From Poseidonibacter lekithochrous (lineage in GTDB: Bacteria > Campylobacterota > Campylobacteria > Campylobacterales > Arcobacteraceae): DNA of 64,000 nucleotides. The notes beneath the pieces are model-generated. The model saw only the letters and a list, made by a program, of their open reading frames with translations. It had not been told where the DNA came from and did not search any database. The first letter of the stretch is position 1. Each line of letters starts with the position of its first letter. The translations under genes were made by a program, and so were the position numbers. This document shows positions 30,780 to 40,163 of the stretch, piece after piece. The stretch spans positions 992,001 to 1,056,000 of the forward strand of contig NZ_CP054052.1 of the NCBI RefSeq assembly GCF_013283835.1. The letters are read 5' to 3'.

Positions 30780-32921
30780 ATGAAACAATTAATACAATCT
30801 TTTAAAACAGGTGAACTAGGGTTATTTGATGTTCCTTCACCTATATGCCAAGAAAATGGTGCCTTAGTGCAGACTACTGTAAGTTTAGTTAGTGCAGGTA
30901 CAGAAAAAATGCTAGTTGATTTTGCAAAAAAATCTATGCTAGCAAAAGCAAAAGATAGACCTGATTTAGTAAAACAAGTAATTGATAAGATGAAAAAAGA
31001 AGGTGTAAAAAATACTTTGGAAAAAGTATTTACAAAGCTTGATACTCCTATCCCTTTAGGTTATAGTTGTGCTGGAAAAGTTCTAGAGATAGGTTCTAAA
31101 CTTGATGGTATAAATATAGGTGATAGAGTAGCTTGTGGAGGTGCAGGATATGCAAATCATAGTGAGATAAATTATGTACCTAAAAATCTTATGGTAAAAA
31201 TACCTGAAGGTGTAGATGATATTGATGCTTCTTTTGTAACTGTAGGTGCTATTGCTTTACAAGGTGTGAGACAAACAGAACCAAAATTGGGTGAAAAAGT
31301 AGCGGTTATTGGACTTGGTCTTTTAGGTCAACTTACCGTTCAACTTTTAAAAGCAAATGGTTGTAAGGTTATAGGTAGTGATGTTGACCTTGATAAAATG
31401 AAACTAGCTTTAGAACTTGGTGCGGATGAAACTTGTCATGCAAGTGAACTTATCAAAAAAGCAAATGAATTTTCAAATGGTTATGGTGTAGATGCAGTTA
31501 TCATTGCAGCTTCTACTATGTCAAATCAACCAGTAATAGATGCAGCTGAAATCTCAAGAATGAGAGGCCGAGTTATATTTTTAGGTATGGTAGGTATGGA
31601 TATACCAAGAAATGAATACTATAAAAAAGAACTTGATTTAAGACTTTCTATGGCTTATGGTCCTGGAAGATATGATCCCGAGTACGAAGAAAAAGGAAAT
31701 GACTACCCTTATGATTTAGTAAGATTTACTGAGCAAAGAAATTTTGAGACATTTTTAGGACTTATCCAAGAAGGTAAAGTTACTCCTAAAAAGATATTAA
31801 CACATGAGTTCGATTTTGATGATGCTATGGATGCTTATGATTTACTTGAAGGTAAAGTAAAAGAGAAGTATTTAGGTATAACTCTTAATTATAAAAAAGA
31901 GTTGAATTTAGATGAACATAAAAATGTGAAGATAAGTGATAAAGCTATTAGTTCAAAAAATGTAAATGTAGGACTAATAGGTGCAGGGAACTTCACAAAA
32001 TCTGTAATTTTACCAAACCTTAAAAAAGTAGATGGTTATGAATTAGTAGGATTATGCACTGCAACTGGTGTAAGTGCACAAGGAAATGGTGAAAAAAATG
32101 GATTTAAATATATTACAACTGATTCAAATGAAATTTTTTCGAATGATGAAATAAATACAGTTTTTGTAACTACAAGACACAATGACCATGCAAATAAAGT
32201 AATTCACTCAATCGAATCACAGAAGCACTGTTTTGTTGAAAAACCACTTTGTATATATGAAGAAGAACTTGAAGAGATAAAATCAAAATATGATGGTAAG
32301 ACTATCGTTCAAGTTGGATTTAATAGAAGATTTGCACCACTTATAGAAAATATGAAGAAGATTTTAGGAAATAATCCTATGTCTATTAATTATAGAGTCA
32401 ATGCAGGTTTTATACCAAAAGACGTATGGATTCAAGATAAAGAGATAGGTGGAGGTAGAATCATAGGTGAAGTTTGCCACTTTATAGATACTTGCAGTTA
32501 TCTTACGGGAAGTAATGTGGAAAGTGTATTTGCTACATCTATCAAAAAATCTGATAAATCAATACCTGATGAAGATAATGTAAGTATTGTATTGAATTAT
32601 AAAAATGGAAGTACTGCAACTATTACATACTTTGCATATGGGGACAACTCTATGCCAAAAGAAAGTATCGAAGCCTTTGCAAATGGAACATCTCTTAGTT
32701 TAAATGATTTTAGAGAACTTATCACATACAATGGAAAAACTTCAAAAGAAAGAAGTTCTAATCAAGATAAAGGTTTTGTAAATGAATTTAAAGCATTTGA
32801 AAAAGCTGTTAAATCAGGAACATCTGCAATAAGTTTTGATAGTATTTACAATACAACTAAGACAACATTTAAAGTTTTAGAATCATTAAGAACAAAAAAT
32901 CTAGTAAGTATAGATGCATAA
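30780..32921 (+). CDS. Two-domain oxidoreductase: zinc-type alcohol dehydrogenase fused to Gfo/Idh/MocA domain
   Basis: The 713-residue protein has two NAD(P)-binding modules. Residues about 1-365 are a medium-chain dehydrogenase (PLGYSCAGKVLEIG, GDRVACGGAGYANH, Rossmann motif VIGLGLLGQLTVQLL). Residues about 393-713 are a Gfo/Idh/MocA-type oxidoreductase (VGLIGAGNFTKSVILPNL, TTRHNDHANKVI, VEKPLCIYEEEL, EVCHFIDTCSYL). Proteins with this fusion are common in polysaccharide loci beside heparinase-family genes and CapK-like genes, as here. The substrate is unknown. It overlaps the next gene by eight bases. Confidence 0.85.
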   Translation: MKQLIQSFKTGELGLFDVPSPICQENGALVQTTVSLVSAGTEKMLVDFAKKSMLAKAKDRPDLVKQVIDKMKKEGVKNTLEKVFTKLDTPIPLGYSCAGKVLEIGSKLDGINIGDRVACGGAGYANHSEINYVPKNLMVKIPEGVDDIDASFVTVGAIALQGVRQTEPKLGEKVAVIGLGLLGQLTVQLLKANGCKVIGSDVDLDKMKLALELGADETCHASELIKKANEFSNGYGVDAVIIAASTMSNQPVIDAAEISRMRGRVIFLGMVGMDIPRNEYYKKELDLRLSMAYGPGRYDPEYEEKGNDYPYDLVRFTEQRNFETFLGLIQEGKVTPKKILTHEFDFDDAMDAYDLLEGKVKEKYLGITLNYKKELNLDEHKNVKISDKAISSKNVNVGLIGAGNFTKSVILPNLKKVDGYELVGLCTATGVSAQGNGEKNGFKYITTDSNEIFSNDEINTVFVTTRHNDHANKVIHSIESQKHCFVEKPLCIYEEELEEIKSKYDGKTIVQVGFNRRFAPLIENMKKILGNNPMSINYRVNAGFIPKDVWIQDKEIGGGRIIGEVCHFIDTCSYLTGSNVESVFATSIKKSDKSIPDEDNVSIVLNYKNGSTATITYFAYGDNSMPKESIEAFANGTSLSLNDFRELITYNGKTSKERSSNQDKGFVNEFKAFEKAVKSGTSAISFDSIYNTTKTTFKVLESLRTKNLVSIDA

Positions 32922-34449
32922 ATATATAAGACTATTCAATACTATTAAATATTTAAAGATAAAACAAGTTTATTATAGATTGTTTTATCTTTCTAGGAAT
33001 AGATATAGAATAAAGACAGGATTTACGTATCCTTCTTTTTCAAATATAAAAGTAAATAAATTAAATTTAATGCATTCAATATATTCTTATAAATCATATT
33101 TAGGAAATAATAGTTTTTCATTTTTAAATTTAGAAAAATCTTTTGAATCTATTGATTGGAATTATCATAGTCTTGGCAAGTTATGGACTTATAATATTAC
33201 ATATTTTGATTTTTTACATCAAGATAATATTCCAATAGAAGAATCATCAGAATTAATATATGACTTTATAAATACAGAAGATTTAAAAGATGCAAAAGAA
33301 CCATTTCCTATAAGCCTTAGAGGTTTAAATTGGATTAAGTTTTTTACTTATAATAATATCCAAAATCAGAAGTTTCATGACTATTTATTTAATGATTATA
33401 AAATATTAATGGACAATCTAGAATATCACTTATTAGGTAATCACTTATTAGAAAATGGATACAGTCTTTTATTTGCTGCATACTATTTTGAAAATGATGA
33501 GTTTTACGATAAATCAAAAGAGATATTAATTGAAGAATTAAATAATCAGATATTAGAAGATGGTGCTCACTTTGAACTTACTCCTATGTATCATCAAATT
33601 ATGTTGTTTAGACTACTTGACTGTATAAATTTAGTATCGAATAACACATATAAAAATAAAGAGTTATTAAAGTTTTTAAAAGAAAAAGTAAGTGTAATGT
33701 TATCATGGTTGGATAATATTACGTATAAAAATGGTGATATTCCCTTGTTAAATGATAGTGCAGTTGGTATTGCTCCATCTTCCCAAAATTTACTAGAATA
33801 TGCAAAAAAACTAAACTTAGAGTATAAAACTATTTCATTAAAAGATTCAGGGTATAAAAAAATTATAAAAGATGATTATGAGTGTATTGTAGATGTGGGA
33901 AATATTGGACCTGATTATATTCCTGGACATGCTCATAGTGATACTTTTAATTTTGAAGTAAGAATAAAAGATAAACCTTTTATTGTAGATACAGGAATAT
34001 CTACATATGAATCAAATAAACAAAGAACAATTGAGCGATCAACATCCTCTCATAATACAGTTAAAATAAATGATATTGAACAAAGCGAAGTATGGGGTGG
34101 TTTTAGAGTTGCCAAAAGAGCTAAAATATCTAAATTAATAGAAAAAAAAGATTATATTGAATCTTCTCATGATGGATATAAAAAATATGGAATTACTCAT
34201 ACCCGGAAATGGTTCTTTTCAAATGATAGTATTAAAATTGTAGATAGTATAAATAAAAGTACATCTGCTATTGCTTCGATACATTTTTATCCTAGTATTA
34301 CAGATGAAATAATTAAAAAGTATTTAAAAATATCTGAAAATTACAATATTAAAGAATATAATTATTGTTTAGGATTTAATAAGTTTGAAAAAGCACTGAA
34401 AATTGAGATACATTTTGAGAAAAGTTTAGAAATGGAAATAATGATATGA
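32914..34449 (+). CDS. Heparinase II/III-family protein
   Basis: This 511-residue protein has an N-terminal alpha-helical region and a C-terminal beta-sandwich with the heparinase II/III signature GHAHSDTFNFEVRI, DTGISTYE and RSTSSHNTVKIN. Family members cleave uronic-acid-containing polysaccharides by elimination. No signal peptide is seen; the N-terminus is basic (YRLFYLSRNRYRIK), so it may act in the cytoplasm or at the membrane face rather than outside. It lies in a set with the two-domain oxidoreductase and a WbuB-like transferase, an arrangement seen in other exopolysaccharide loci. Its exact role is unknown. Confidence 0.8.
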   Translation: MHKYIRLFNTIKYLKIKQVYYRLFYLSRNRYRIKTGFTYPSFSNIKVNKLNLMHSIYSYKSYLGNNSFSFLNLEKSFESIDWNYHSLGKLWTYNITYFDFLHQDNIPIEESSELIYDFINTEDLKDAKEPFPISLRGLNWIKFFTYNNIQNQKFHDYLFNDYKILMDNLEYHLLGNHLLENGYSLLFAAYYFENDEFYDKSKEILIEELNNQILEDGAHFELTPMYHQIMLFRLLDCINLVSNNTYKNKELLKFLKEKVSVMLSWLDNITYKNGDIPLLNDSAVGIAPSSQNLLEYAKKLNLEYKTISLKDSGYKKIIKDDYECIVDVGNIGPDYIPGHAHSDTFNFEVRIKDKPFIVDTGISTYESNKQRTIERSTSSHNTVKINDIEQSEVWGGFRVAKRAKISKLIEKKDYIESSHDGYKKYGITHTRKWFFSNDSIKIVDSINKSTSAIASIHFYPSITDEIIKKYLKISENYNIKEYNYCLGFNKFEKALKIEIHFEKSLEMEIMI

Positions 34450-35663
34450 AAATTTTATTTATAACAGATAATTTTACACCAGAAGTTAATGCACCTGCAA
34501 CAAGAACATATGAACATCTAAAAGAATGGATAAAAGATGATTTAATAGATATAACTGTACTTACATGTGTTCCTAACTTTCCTCATGGAAAAGTATATGA
34601 AGGGTATAAAAATAAACTTTATCAAAAAGAAAACATCGATGGTATTGAAGTTATAAGGATTTGGAGTTATATGACTTCAAATAGTGGGTTTGTAAAAAGA
34701 GTTTTAGATTATACTAGTTTTGCCGCTATGGCTTTTTTTGTTGGATTATTTAAAAAATATGATTTGATTATTGCTACTTCACCCCAGTTTTTTACAACTT
34801 GGACTGCATGGGGATTAAGTAAAATTAGAAGAAAGCCCTGGCTTTTTGAGTTGAGAGACTTATGGCCAGAATCTATTAAAACTGTAGGTGCCATGAAACA
34901 AGGTAAAGTAATAGAATTTTTAGAAAAAATTGAGCTATCACTTTATAAGGACTGTGATAAAGTTATTGCTGTTACAGATGCATTTAAATCAAATCTTATA
35001 TCAAGAGGGATTGATAAAGATAAAATTGATGTGGTTACAAATGGCTCAAATGTTGATTTATTTTATCCAAGAATAAAAGATAAAGAATTTTTAGCAAAGT
35101 TAAATTTAGAAAATAAGTTTATTATTGGTTATATAGGAACTCATGGTATGGCGCATAGTTTAGATTTTATTGTAAAATCAATATCTAAAATAAAAGATGA
35201 TTCTATACACTTCCTATTTATAGGTGATGGTGCTATGAAAAATACAATTGTAGACTTATCCCAAGAATTAAAATTAGGTAATATTACTTTTTTAAATCCA
35301 ATTAGGAAAGAAGATGTGCCAAAGTATTTATCTATATGTGATGTTTCACTTGCTCCACTAAAAAATGAAGATAATTTTAAAACAGTAATACCTTCAAAAA
35401 TATTTGAAGCATCTGCTATGCAAAAACCTACACTTTTAGGTGTTGAAGGACAAGCTCAAGAGATAATAGAAACATATAATGCTGGTCTTTGTTTTGAACC
35501 AGAAAATGAGATTGATTTTCTTAAAAAAATTGAACAAATGCGTGATGAAAAATTGTATCTTGAACTACAAAATGGTTGTCAAATTCTTGCTAATGATTTT
35601 GATCGAAAAAAATTAGCAAATGAAATGCTAAATATAATTAAAAATTTAGATACAAACCGATAA
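34446..35663 (+). CDS. Glycosyltransferase family 4, WbuB-like
   Basis: A 405-residue GT4 enzyme: KILFITDNFTPEVNAPATRT, VTVLTCVPNFPHGKVYEGYK-like spacing (TVLTCVPNFPHGKV), ELRDLWPESIKTVGAMKQG, VTNGSNVDLFYP and, in the donor domain, SLAPLKNEDNFKTVIPSK followed by IFEASAMQKP. The LRDLWPES motif is characteristic of the WbuB branch, which transfers N-acetylated amino sugars in O-antigen synthesis. It sits just before the initiating transferase and so may add the second sugar. The ATG overlaps the heparinase-family gene by four bases. Confidence 0.85.
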   Translation: MKILFITDNFTPEVNAPATRTYEHLKEWIKDDLIDITVLTCVPNFPHGKVYEGYKNKLYQKENIDGIEVIRIWSYMTSNSGFVKRVLDYTSFAAMAFFVGLFKKYDLIIATSPQFFTTWTAWGLSKIRRKPWLFELRDLWPESIKTVGAMKQGKVIEFLEKIELSLYKDCDKVIAVTDAFKSNLISRGIDKDKIDVVTNGSNVDLFYPRIKDKEFLAKLNLENKFIIGYIGTHGMAHSLDFIVKSISKIKDDSIHFLFIGDGAMKNTIVDLSQELKLGNITFLNPIRKEDVPKYLSICDVSLAPLKNEDNFKTVIPSKIFEASAMQKPTLLGVEGQAQEIIETYNAGLCFEPENEIDFLKKIEQMRDEKLYLELQNGCQILANDFDRKKLANEMLNIIKNLDTNR

Positions 35664-35668
35664 TATAA

Positions 35669-36733
35669 ATGATGATTATTTACTATTTACTATTTATATT
35701 CTTATTATCGGTAATTTTCATTAAATTAATAATGAAAAATGCAACAGATTTAGGTCTTAGTGATATACCTAATGATAGAAGTTCTCATACTACTATTACT
35801 CCTAGAGGTGCTGGCATTGGATTTGGTGGAGCTTTTTTTCTTTCAAATTTTATATTTAATTTTTCTTTTTTTATTGAAAATGGATTAGTTTTTTTATCTA
35901 TTTTTTTGGTTTTTCTTATAGGAATACTAGATGATCATAAAGATGCTAGTCCAAAAGCTAAGTTTTATGTAATAATGGTTGCTACATTGTTAGTATTTTT
36001 TGATGACATTGCTATCTATTCACTTGGTAGTTTTTTTGGATATGAAATTTCGCTTTGGTATTTGTCGCTACCTTTTACTATATTTGCCTTAGCTGGATTT
36101 ACAAATGCATTAAATCTTATTGATGGTTTGAATGGGTTAGCGACTAGTGTATCTATTATCATTTTAAGTTCCTTTTTATATATTGGTTATGTAAATCAAG
36201 ATGAACTTATTATTACTATCACTTCTAGTATTATTGTTGGATTAGTAGCCTTTTTGTTTTTTAATTGGAATCCTGCATCTATATTTATGGGAGACAGTGG
36301 AAGTTTATTTATAGGCTTTATTATATCTCTGGTTGCTGTTATTTCTACCCAGTATATACATCCTATCACAGTATTATATTTAGGGGCAATACCCATTTTG
36401 GATACTGTTGTAGTTATGGTTAGACGTATAAAAAAAGGTTTATCTCCTTTTTCTCCTGATAAAACACATATTCATCATATTTTATTGAGATTTTTCAGTA
36501 AGAAAGTAAAAAAAACTGTTTTATTTATTATCTTAATTCAAATACTCTTTTCATTAGTTGGGGTGATGCTAGCTTTAAATTCAGATAAATTATCATCTGG
36601 TATTTCATCATTTATAGCTCTTATTGCTTTTATTGGAATAACAATATTTTTTTATATGATATTTACAGGTATGCAAAAGAGACAGAAATTAATTGAAAAG
36701 CTATCCAATAGAAAAAAGAAGAACAAAAAGTGA
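35669..36733 (+). CDS. Undecaprenyl-phosphate sugar-1-phosphate transferase (WecA/WbpL family)
   Basis: This 354-residue membrane protein has about ten or eleven membrane segments. It carries the MraY/WecA catalytic motifs: [30 protein letters not shown] with the metal-binding aspartate pair, [27 protein letters not shown] and the cytoplasmic HIHHILLRF. The family transfers HexNAc-1-phosphate to undecaprenyl phosphate and starts repeat-unit synthesis. WbpL-type enzymes may prefer FucNAc or QuiNAc; the donor cannot be read here. The stop overlaps the start of the broken galE. Confidence 0.87.
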   Translation: MMIIYYLLFIFLLSVIFIKLIMKNATDLGLSDIPNDRSSHTTITPRGAGIGFGGAFFLSNFIFNFSFFIENGLVFLSIFLVFLIGILDDHKDASPKAKFYVIMVATLLVFFDDIAIYSLGSFFGYEISLWYLSLPFTIFALAGFTNALNLIDGLNGLATSVSIIILSSFLYIGYVNQDELIITITSSIIVGLVAFLFFNWNPASIFMGDSGSLFIGFIISLVAVISTQYIHPITVLYLGAIPILDTVVVMVRRIKKGLSPFSPDKTHIHHILLRFFSKKVKKTVLFIILIQILFSLVGVMLALNSDKLSSGISSFIALIAFIGITIFFYMIFTGMQKRQKLIEKLSNRKKKNKK

Positions 36734-37745
36734 AAGTACTAGTAATAGGTGATGCAGGATATATAGGCTCTCATACACTTATTGAGTTAGATAAATCAGG
36801 ATTTAATTTTGTAGTTTTTGATAATCTTTGTAATTCTTCATTGAAAAGTTTAAAAAGAGTAGAAAAAACTATAGGAAAAACTATAGGTTTTTAGAAGGTG
36901 ATATTAGAGATTTAAAAACTTTATCCTCAGTATTTGAAAAATATGATATAGATAGTGTTATTCACTTCGCTGGTCTTAAAGCAGTAGGTGAATCTGTAGA
37001 GAAACCTCATATGTATTATGATAATAATATTAATGGTACTTTGGTATTATGTAAAGTTATGAAAAAGTATGGATGTAAAAAAATAGTATTTTCTTCTTCA
37101 GCTACAGTATATGGTGATCCACATACTACTCCAATCCAAGAAAACTTTCCTATAGGAACTACTACAAACCCTTATGGTAGAACAAAGTACTTTATAGAAG
37201 AGATGCTTAGAGATATATATGTATCTGATAATACAAATAAAATAGTACTACTTAGATATTTTAATCCTGTTGGTGCTCATGAAAGTGGTACTATAGGAGA
37301 AGATCCAAATGGTATACCAAATAACTTAATGCCATTTATTTCTCAAACTGCAGTGGGGGAAAGAGAATATTTATCTGTTTTTGGCGGTGATTATGATACT
37401 AATGATGGAACAGGAGTTAGAGATTATATTCATGTGGTTGATTTAGCTTTAGGTCATGTAAAAGCCTTAAAAAATATGGATAGCATAGATGATGTACTTG
37501 CCGTAAATCTTGGTACTGGTAATGGTTACAGTGTTTTAGATATGATAAAAGCATTTGAAAAAGCAAGTGGTAAAAAAGTACTATATAAAATAGTTGAAAG
37601 AAGAGCTGGAGATATTGCCAAATGTTTTGCAGACCCATCTTATGCTAAAGAAGTATTAGATTGGGAAGCTTCACGTGGAATAAACAAAATGTGTGAAGAT
37701 ACTTGGGCTTGGCAGTCAAATAATCCAAATGGGTATAAAGCTTAA
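36730..37745 (+). pseudogene. galE: galE copy, frameshifted (UDP-glucose 4-epimerase)
   Basis: GTG at 36730 opens a galE frame ([19 protein letters not shown]) that stops at TAG 36892-36894, after 54 codons. The rest is in another frame through TAA at 37745. Compared with the intact copy at 42093, one G is missing from a T-rich tract (TTTTT at 36888-36892), and the glycine loop reads GDAGYIG instead of GGAGYIG. The first 162 bases differ from the intact copy at about 31 sites, but the next 841 bases differ at only one. An ATG at 37011 could restart translation but would lack the NAD-binding loop. Confidence 0.88.
36892..37732 (+). repeat. Direct repeat, copy 1 of an 841-base galE segment
   Basis: These 841 bases match 42256-43096 at an offset of 5364 with one visible difference (G at 37359 against A at 42723). 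I compared the two segments by eye line by line. Similarity falls sharply on both sides: about 81 percent in the upstream galE codons and little downstream of the stop. Confidence 0.92.
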
Positions 37746-37781
37746 TAGTTTTAATTTAGTTAGTATTTAACAAACTTTGGT

Positions 37782-37787
37782 TAAAAT
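37782..37787 (+). promoter_or_regulatory. Candidate -10 box upstream of the uronate epimerase gene
   Basis: TAAAAT lies in the 55-base spacer after the broken galE, with AT-rich sequence ahead. It is about 35 bases before the TTG start at 37822. It may restart transcription after the pseudogene. Only the -10 hexamer supports it. Confidence 0.3.
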
Positions 37788-37821
37788 TATTAATTTATAA
37801 TTGGCAAAGGAAATACTTAGA

Positions 37822-38883
37822 TTGAAGATATTAGTAACAGGAACAGCCGGGTTTATTGGATTTCATCTTGCCCAAAAACTTCTAAATAGAGGTGATGAAA
37901 TAGTAGGTCTTGATAATATCAATGACTATTATGATACTAATCTAAAATATGCAAGATTAGAGAAACTAGGTATAATAAAAGATGAAATTACAAGTAATAA
38001 ACTTGTATATTCTAAAACATACACAAAACATAAATTCATTAAAATGGACATGTCCAATACTAATGAGATAAATGCACTTTTTGAAAAAGAGAAGTTTGAT
38101 GGAGTTTGCAATCTGGCCGCACAAGCAGGTGTTAGATATTCACTAGAAAATCCACATGCCTATATAGACTCAAATATAAAAGGCTTTATGAATATTCTAG
38201 AAGCATGTAGGCATAACAATGTAAAAAATCTTTCTTATGCTTCATCTTCTTCTGTATATGGATTGAATAAATCACAACCATTTAAAACATCTGATCATAC
38301 AGATCATCCAGTGTCACTATATGCTGCAACAAAAAAATCAAATGAAATGATGGCACATACATACTCTCACCTTTATGATATTTCTACTACAGGACTTAGG
38401 TTTTTTACAGTATATGGACCTTGGGGTAGACCAGATATGGCACCAATGCTTTTTGCAAATGCAATACTAAATGACAGAGCAATAAAGGTATTTAACCATG
38501 GTAATATGAGTAGGGATTTTACATACGTAGATGATATTGTCGATGGTATTATTAAAATTATAGATAATCCAGCAAAAGCAAATGATAATTTTGATTCAGA
38601 AAATCCACGTCCAGACATATCTTCTGCACCATATAAAATATACAATATTGGTAATAATTCACCAGTTAGTCTAATGGATTTTATTCAAACACTTGAAAAA
38701 TCAATAGGAAAAGAAGCTAAGAAAAACTTCACGGATATGCAAGATGGAGATGTAGTATCTACTTATGCAGATACAAGTGATTTAATTAAAGATTTTGATT
38801 ATAAGCCAGATACAAATCTACATAATGGAATAGAAGAGTTTGTTTCTTGGTATAGAAAATTTTATGGAGAGTTAGATGACTAA
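37822..38883 (+). CDS. UDP-glucuronate 4-epimerase-like NAD-dependent epimerase
   Basis: An extended short-chain dehydrogenase of 353 residues: KILVTGTAGFIGFHLAQKLL, GLDNINDYYDTNLKYARL, NLAAQAGVRYSLENPHAY, the catalytic SSSVYG with SLYAATKKSNEMMAH, and RFFTVYGPWGRPDMA. The NDYYD and GPWGRPDMA motifs place it with the Cap1J/LspL uronate epimerases, which interconvert UDP-GlcA and UDP-GalA. A longer frame begins at TTG 37801, but I prefer TTG 37822, which directly starts the Rossmann strand and has AAGGA about ten bases upstream. It lies between the galE repeats. Confidence 0.83.
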   Translation: MKILVTGTAGFIGFHLAQKLLNRGDEIVGLDNINDYYDTNLKYARLEKLGIIKDEITSNKLVYSKTYTKHKFIKMDMSNTNEINALFEKEKFDGVCNLAAQAGVRYSLENPHAYIDSNIKGFMNILEACRHNNVKNLSYASSSSVYGLNKSQPFKTSDHTDHPVSLYAATKKSNEMMAHTYSHLYDISTTGLRFFTVYGPWGRPDMAPMLFANAILNDRAIKVFNHGNMSRDFTYVDDIVDGIIKIIDNPAKANDNFDSENPRPDISSAPYKIYNIGNNSPVSLMDFIQTLEKSIGKEAKKNFTDMQDGDVVSTYADTSDLIKDFDYKPDTNLHNGIEEFVSWYRKFYGELDD

Positions 38884-40157
38884 TATAATCTTATGTGGAG
38901 GAAGAGGTACAAGACTATGGACAATAAGTAGAGTCTTATGCCAAAACAATTTGTAAAACTATTTGATAATAAATCACTATTCCAATTAACAGTTAATCGA
39001 AATAGTAAATTATGTAATAGTCAATTTATAGTTTCAAACTCAGAACAATATTTTTTAGCTTTAGATCAACTTGAAGAATTAAACAAAAGTAATAAATACT
39101 TATTAGAGCCTATAGGAAGAAATACAGCACCGGCAATAGCACTTTCATGTATGGAATTACCATATGATGAAATAGTATTAGTAACACCTTCTGATGATCT
39201 TATTAAAGATGAAAATGAATATGAAAAAGTCTTAACACAAGCAAAAAAATTAGCAAAAGAAGATAATCTAGTTACATTTGGAATTACTCCTACATTCACT
39301 GAAACGGGATTTTGTTATATAGAATCAAGTGAACTTGATGTAATAGCTTTCTATGAAAAACCAAATTTAGAAACAGCTACAGAATATTTAAATACAGGAA
39401 ATTATTATTGGAATTCTGGAATGTTCTGCTTTAAAGCAGGGATATTTTTAGATGAACTAAAAAAATACCCTCCTGAAATATTTGAGACTTCACAGAAGGC
39501 ATTAGAAAATTCATATAAAGATTCTATCACTAGAATAAAACATGATGATATGAATAATATTCCAGAAGATAGTATAGATTATGCTGTAATGAAAAAGAGT
39601 TTGATTGTAAAAGTAATTCCTTCCGATATAAACTGGTCTGATGTAGGAAGTTTTGATGCTTTATATGAAGAACTTCCAAAAGATGAGAATGGAAATACAA
39701 AAAATGTAAACTATATTTCAATTGATTCAAAAAATAACCTTATTTATGGTAATTCAAGAAAGATAGCTACTATTGATATAGAAGATATAATAGTGGTAGA
39801 TACTGGTGATGCACTTCTTATTTCAAAAAAAGGTTCTTCTCAAAAAGTAAAAAAAGTTGTATCTCAAATCAAAAAAGATACTAAACTTCATAATATTCAC
39901 TTAACAGGATATAGACTTTTGGGAACATATACAGTATTAGAAGAAACACCCGGATATAAAATAAAAAGAATTGAAGTAAAGCCAGCTAAACGACTAAATA
40001 TGTAAGACCTAATGAATCTACTTATATCAAGATGGGTGAAATTCATAGATTAGAAAATGAAGGTAGGATTCCTGTAATACTTATTGAGGCACAAGTTGGT
40101 GAATATACTAGGGAAGATGATATTGTAAGAATTGACGATGATTTTAAAAGGGACTAA
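38876..40157 (+). pseudogene. manC: manC-like mannose-1-phosphate guanylyltransferase/mannose-6-phosphate isomerase, broken
   Basis: ATG at 38876 opens TNIILCGGRGTRLWTISRV, the start of ManC, with a normal glycine loop changed from GGSGTRLWPISR. A missing base near 38930-38937 then shifts the frame, and the next frame continues MPKQFVKLFDNKSLFQLTVN through the guanylyltransferase domain to TAA at 40005. After that, 40007-40157 still reads VRPNESTYIKMGEIHRLENE and ends IDDDFKRD, but the segment that should lie between (the H-rich part of the cupin isomerase domain, about 25 residues) has been deleted. The gene has at least two lesions, so it should be non-functional as a full enzyme. Confidence 0.87.
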
Positions 40158-40163
40158 TTAATA

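Noticed and set aside
37011-37745. The long frame as a functional 244-residue epimerase
   Set aside because: It lacks the NAD-binding glycine loop and the first third of GalE, is the downstream part of a frameshifted gene, and an intact copy lies at 42093.
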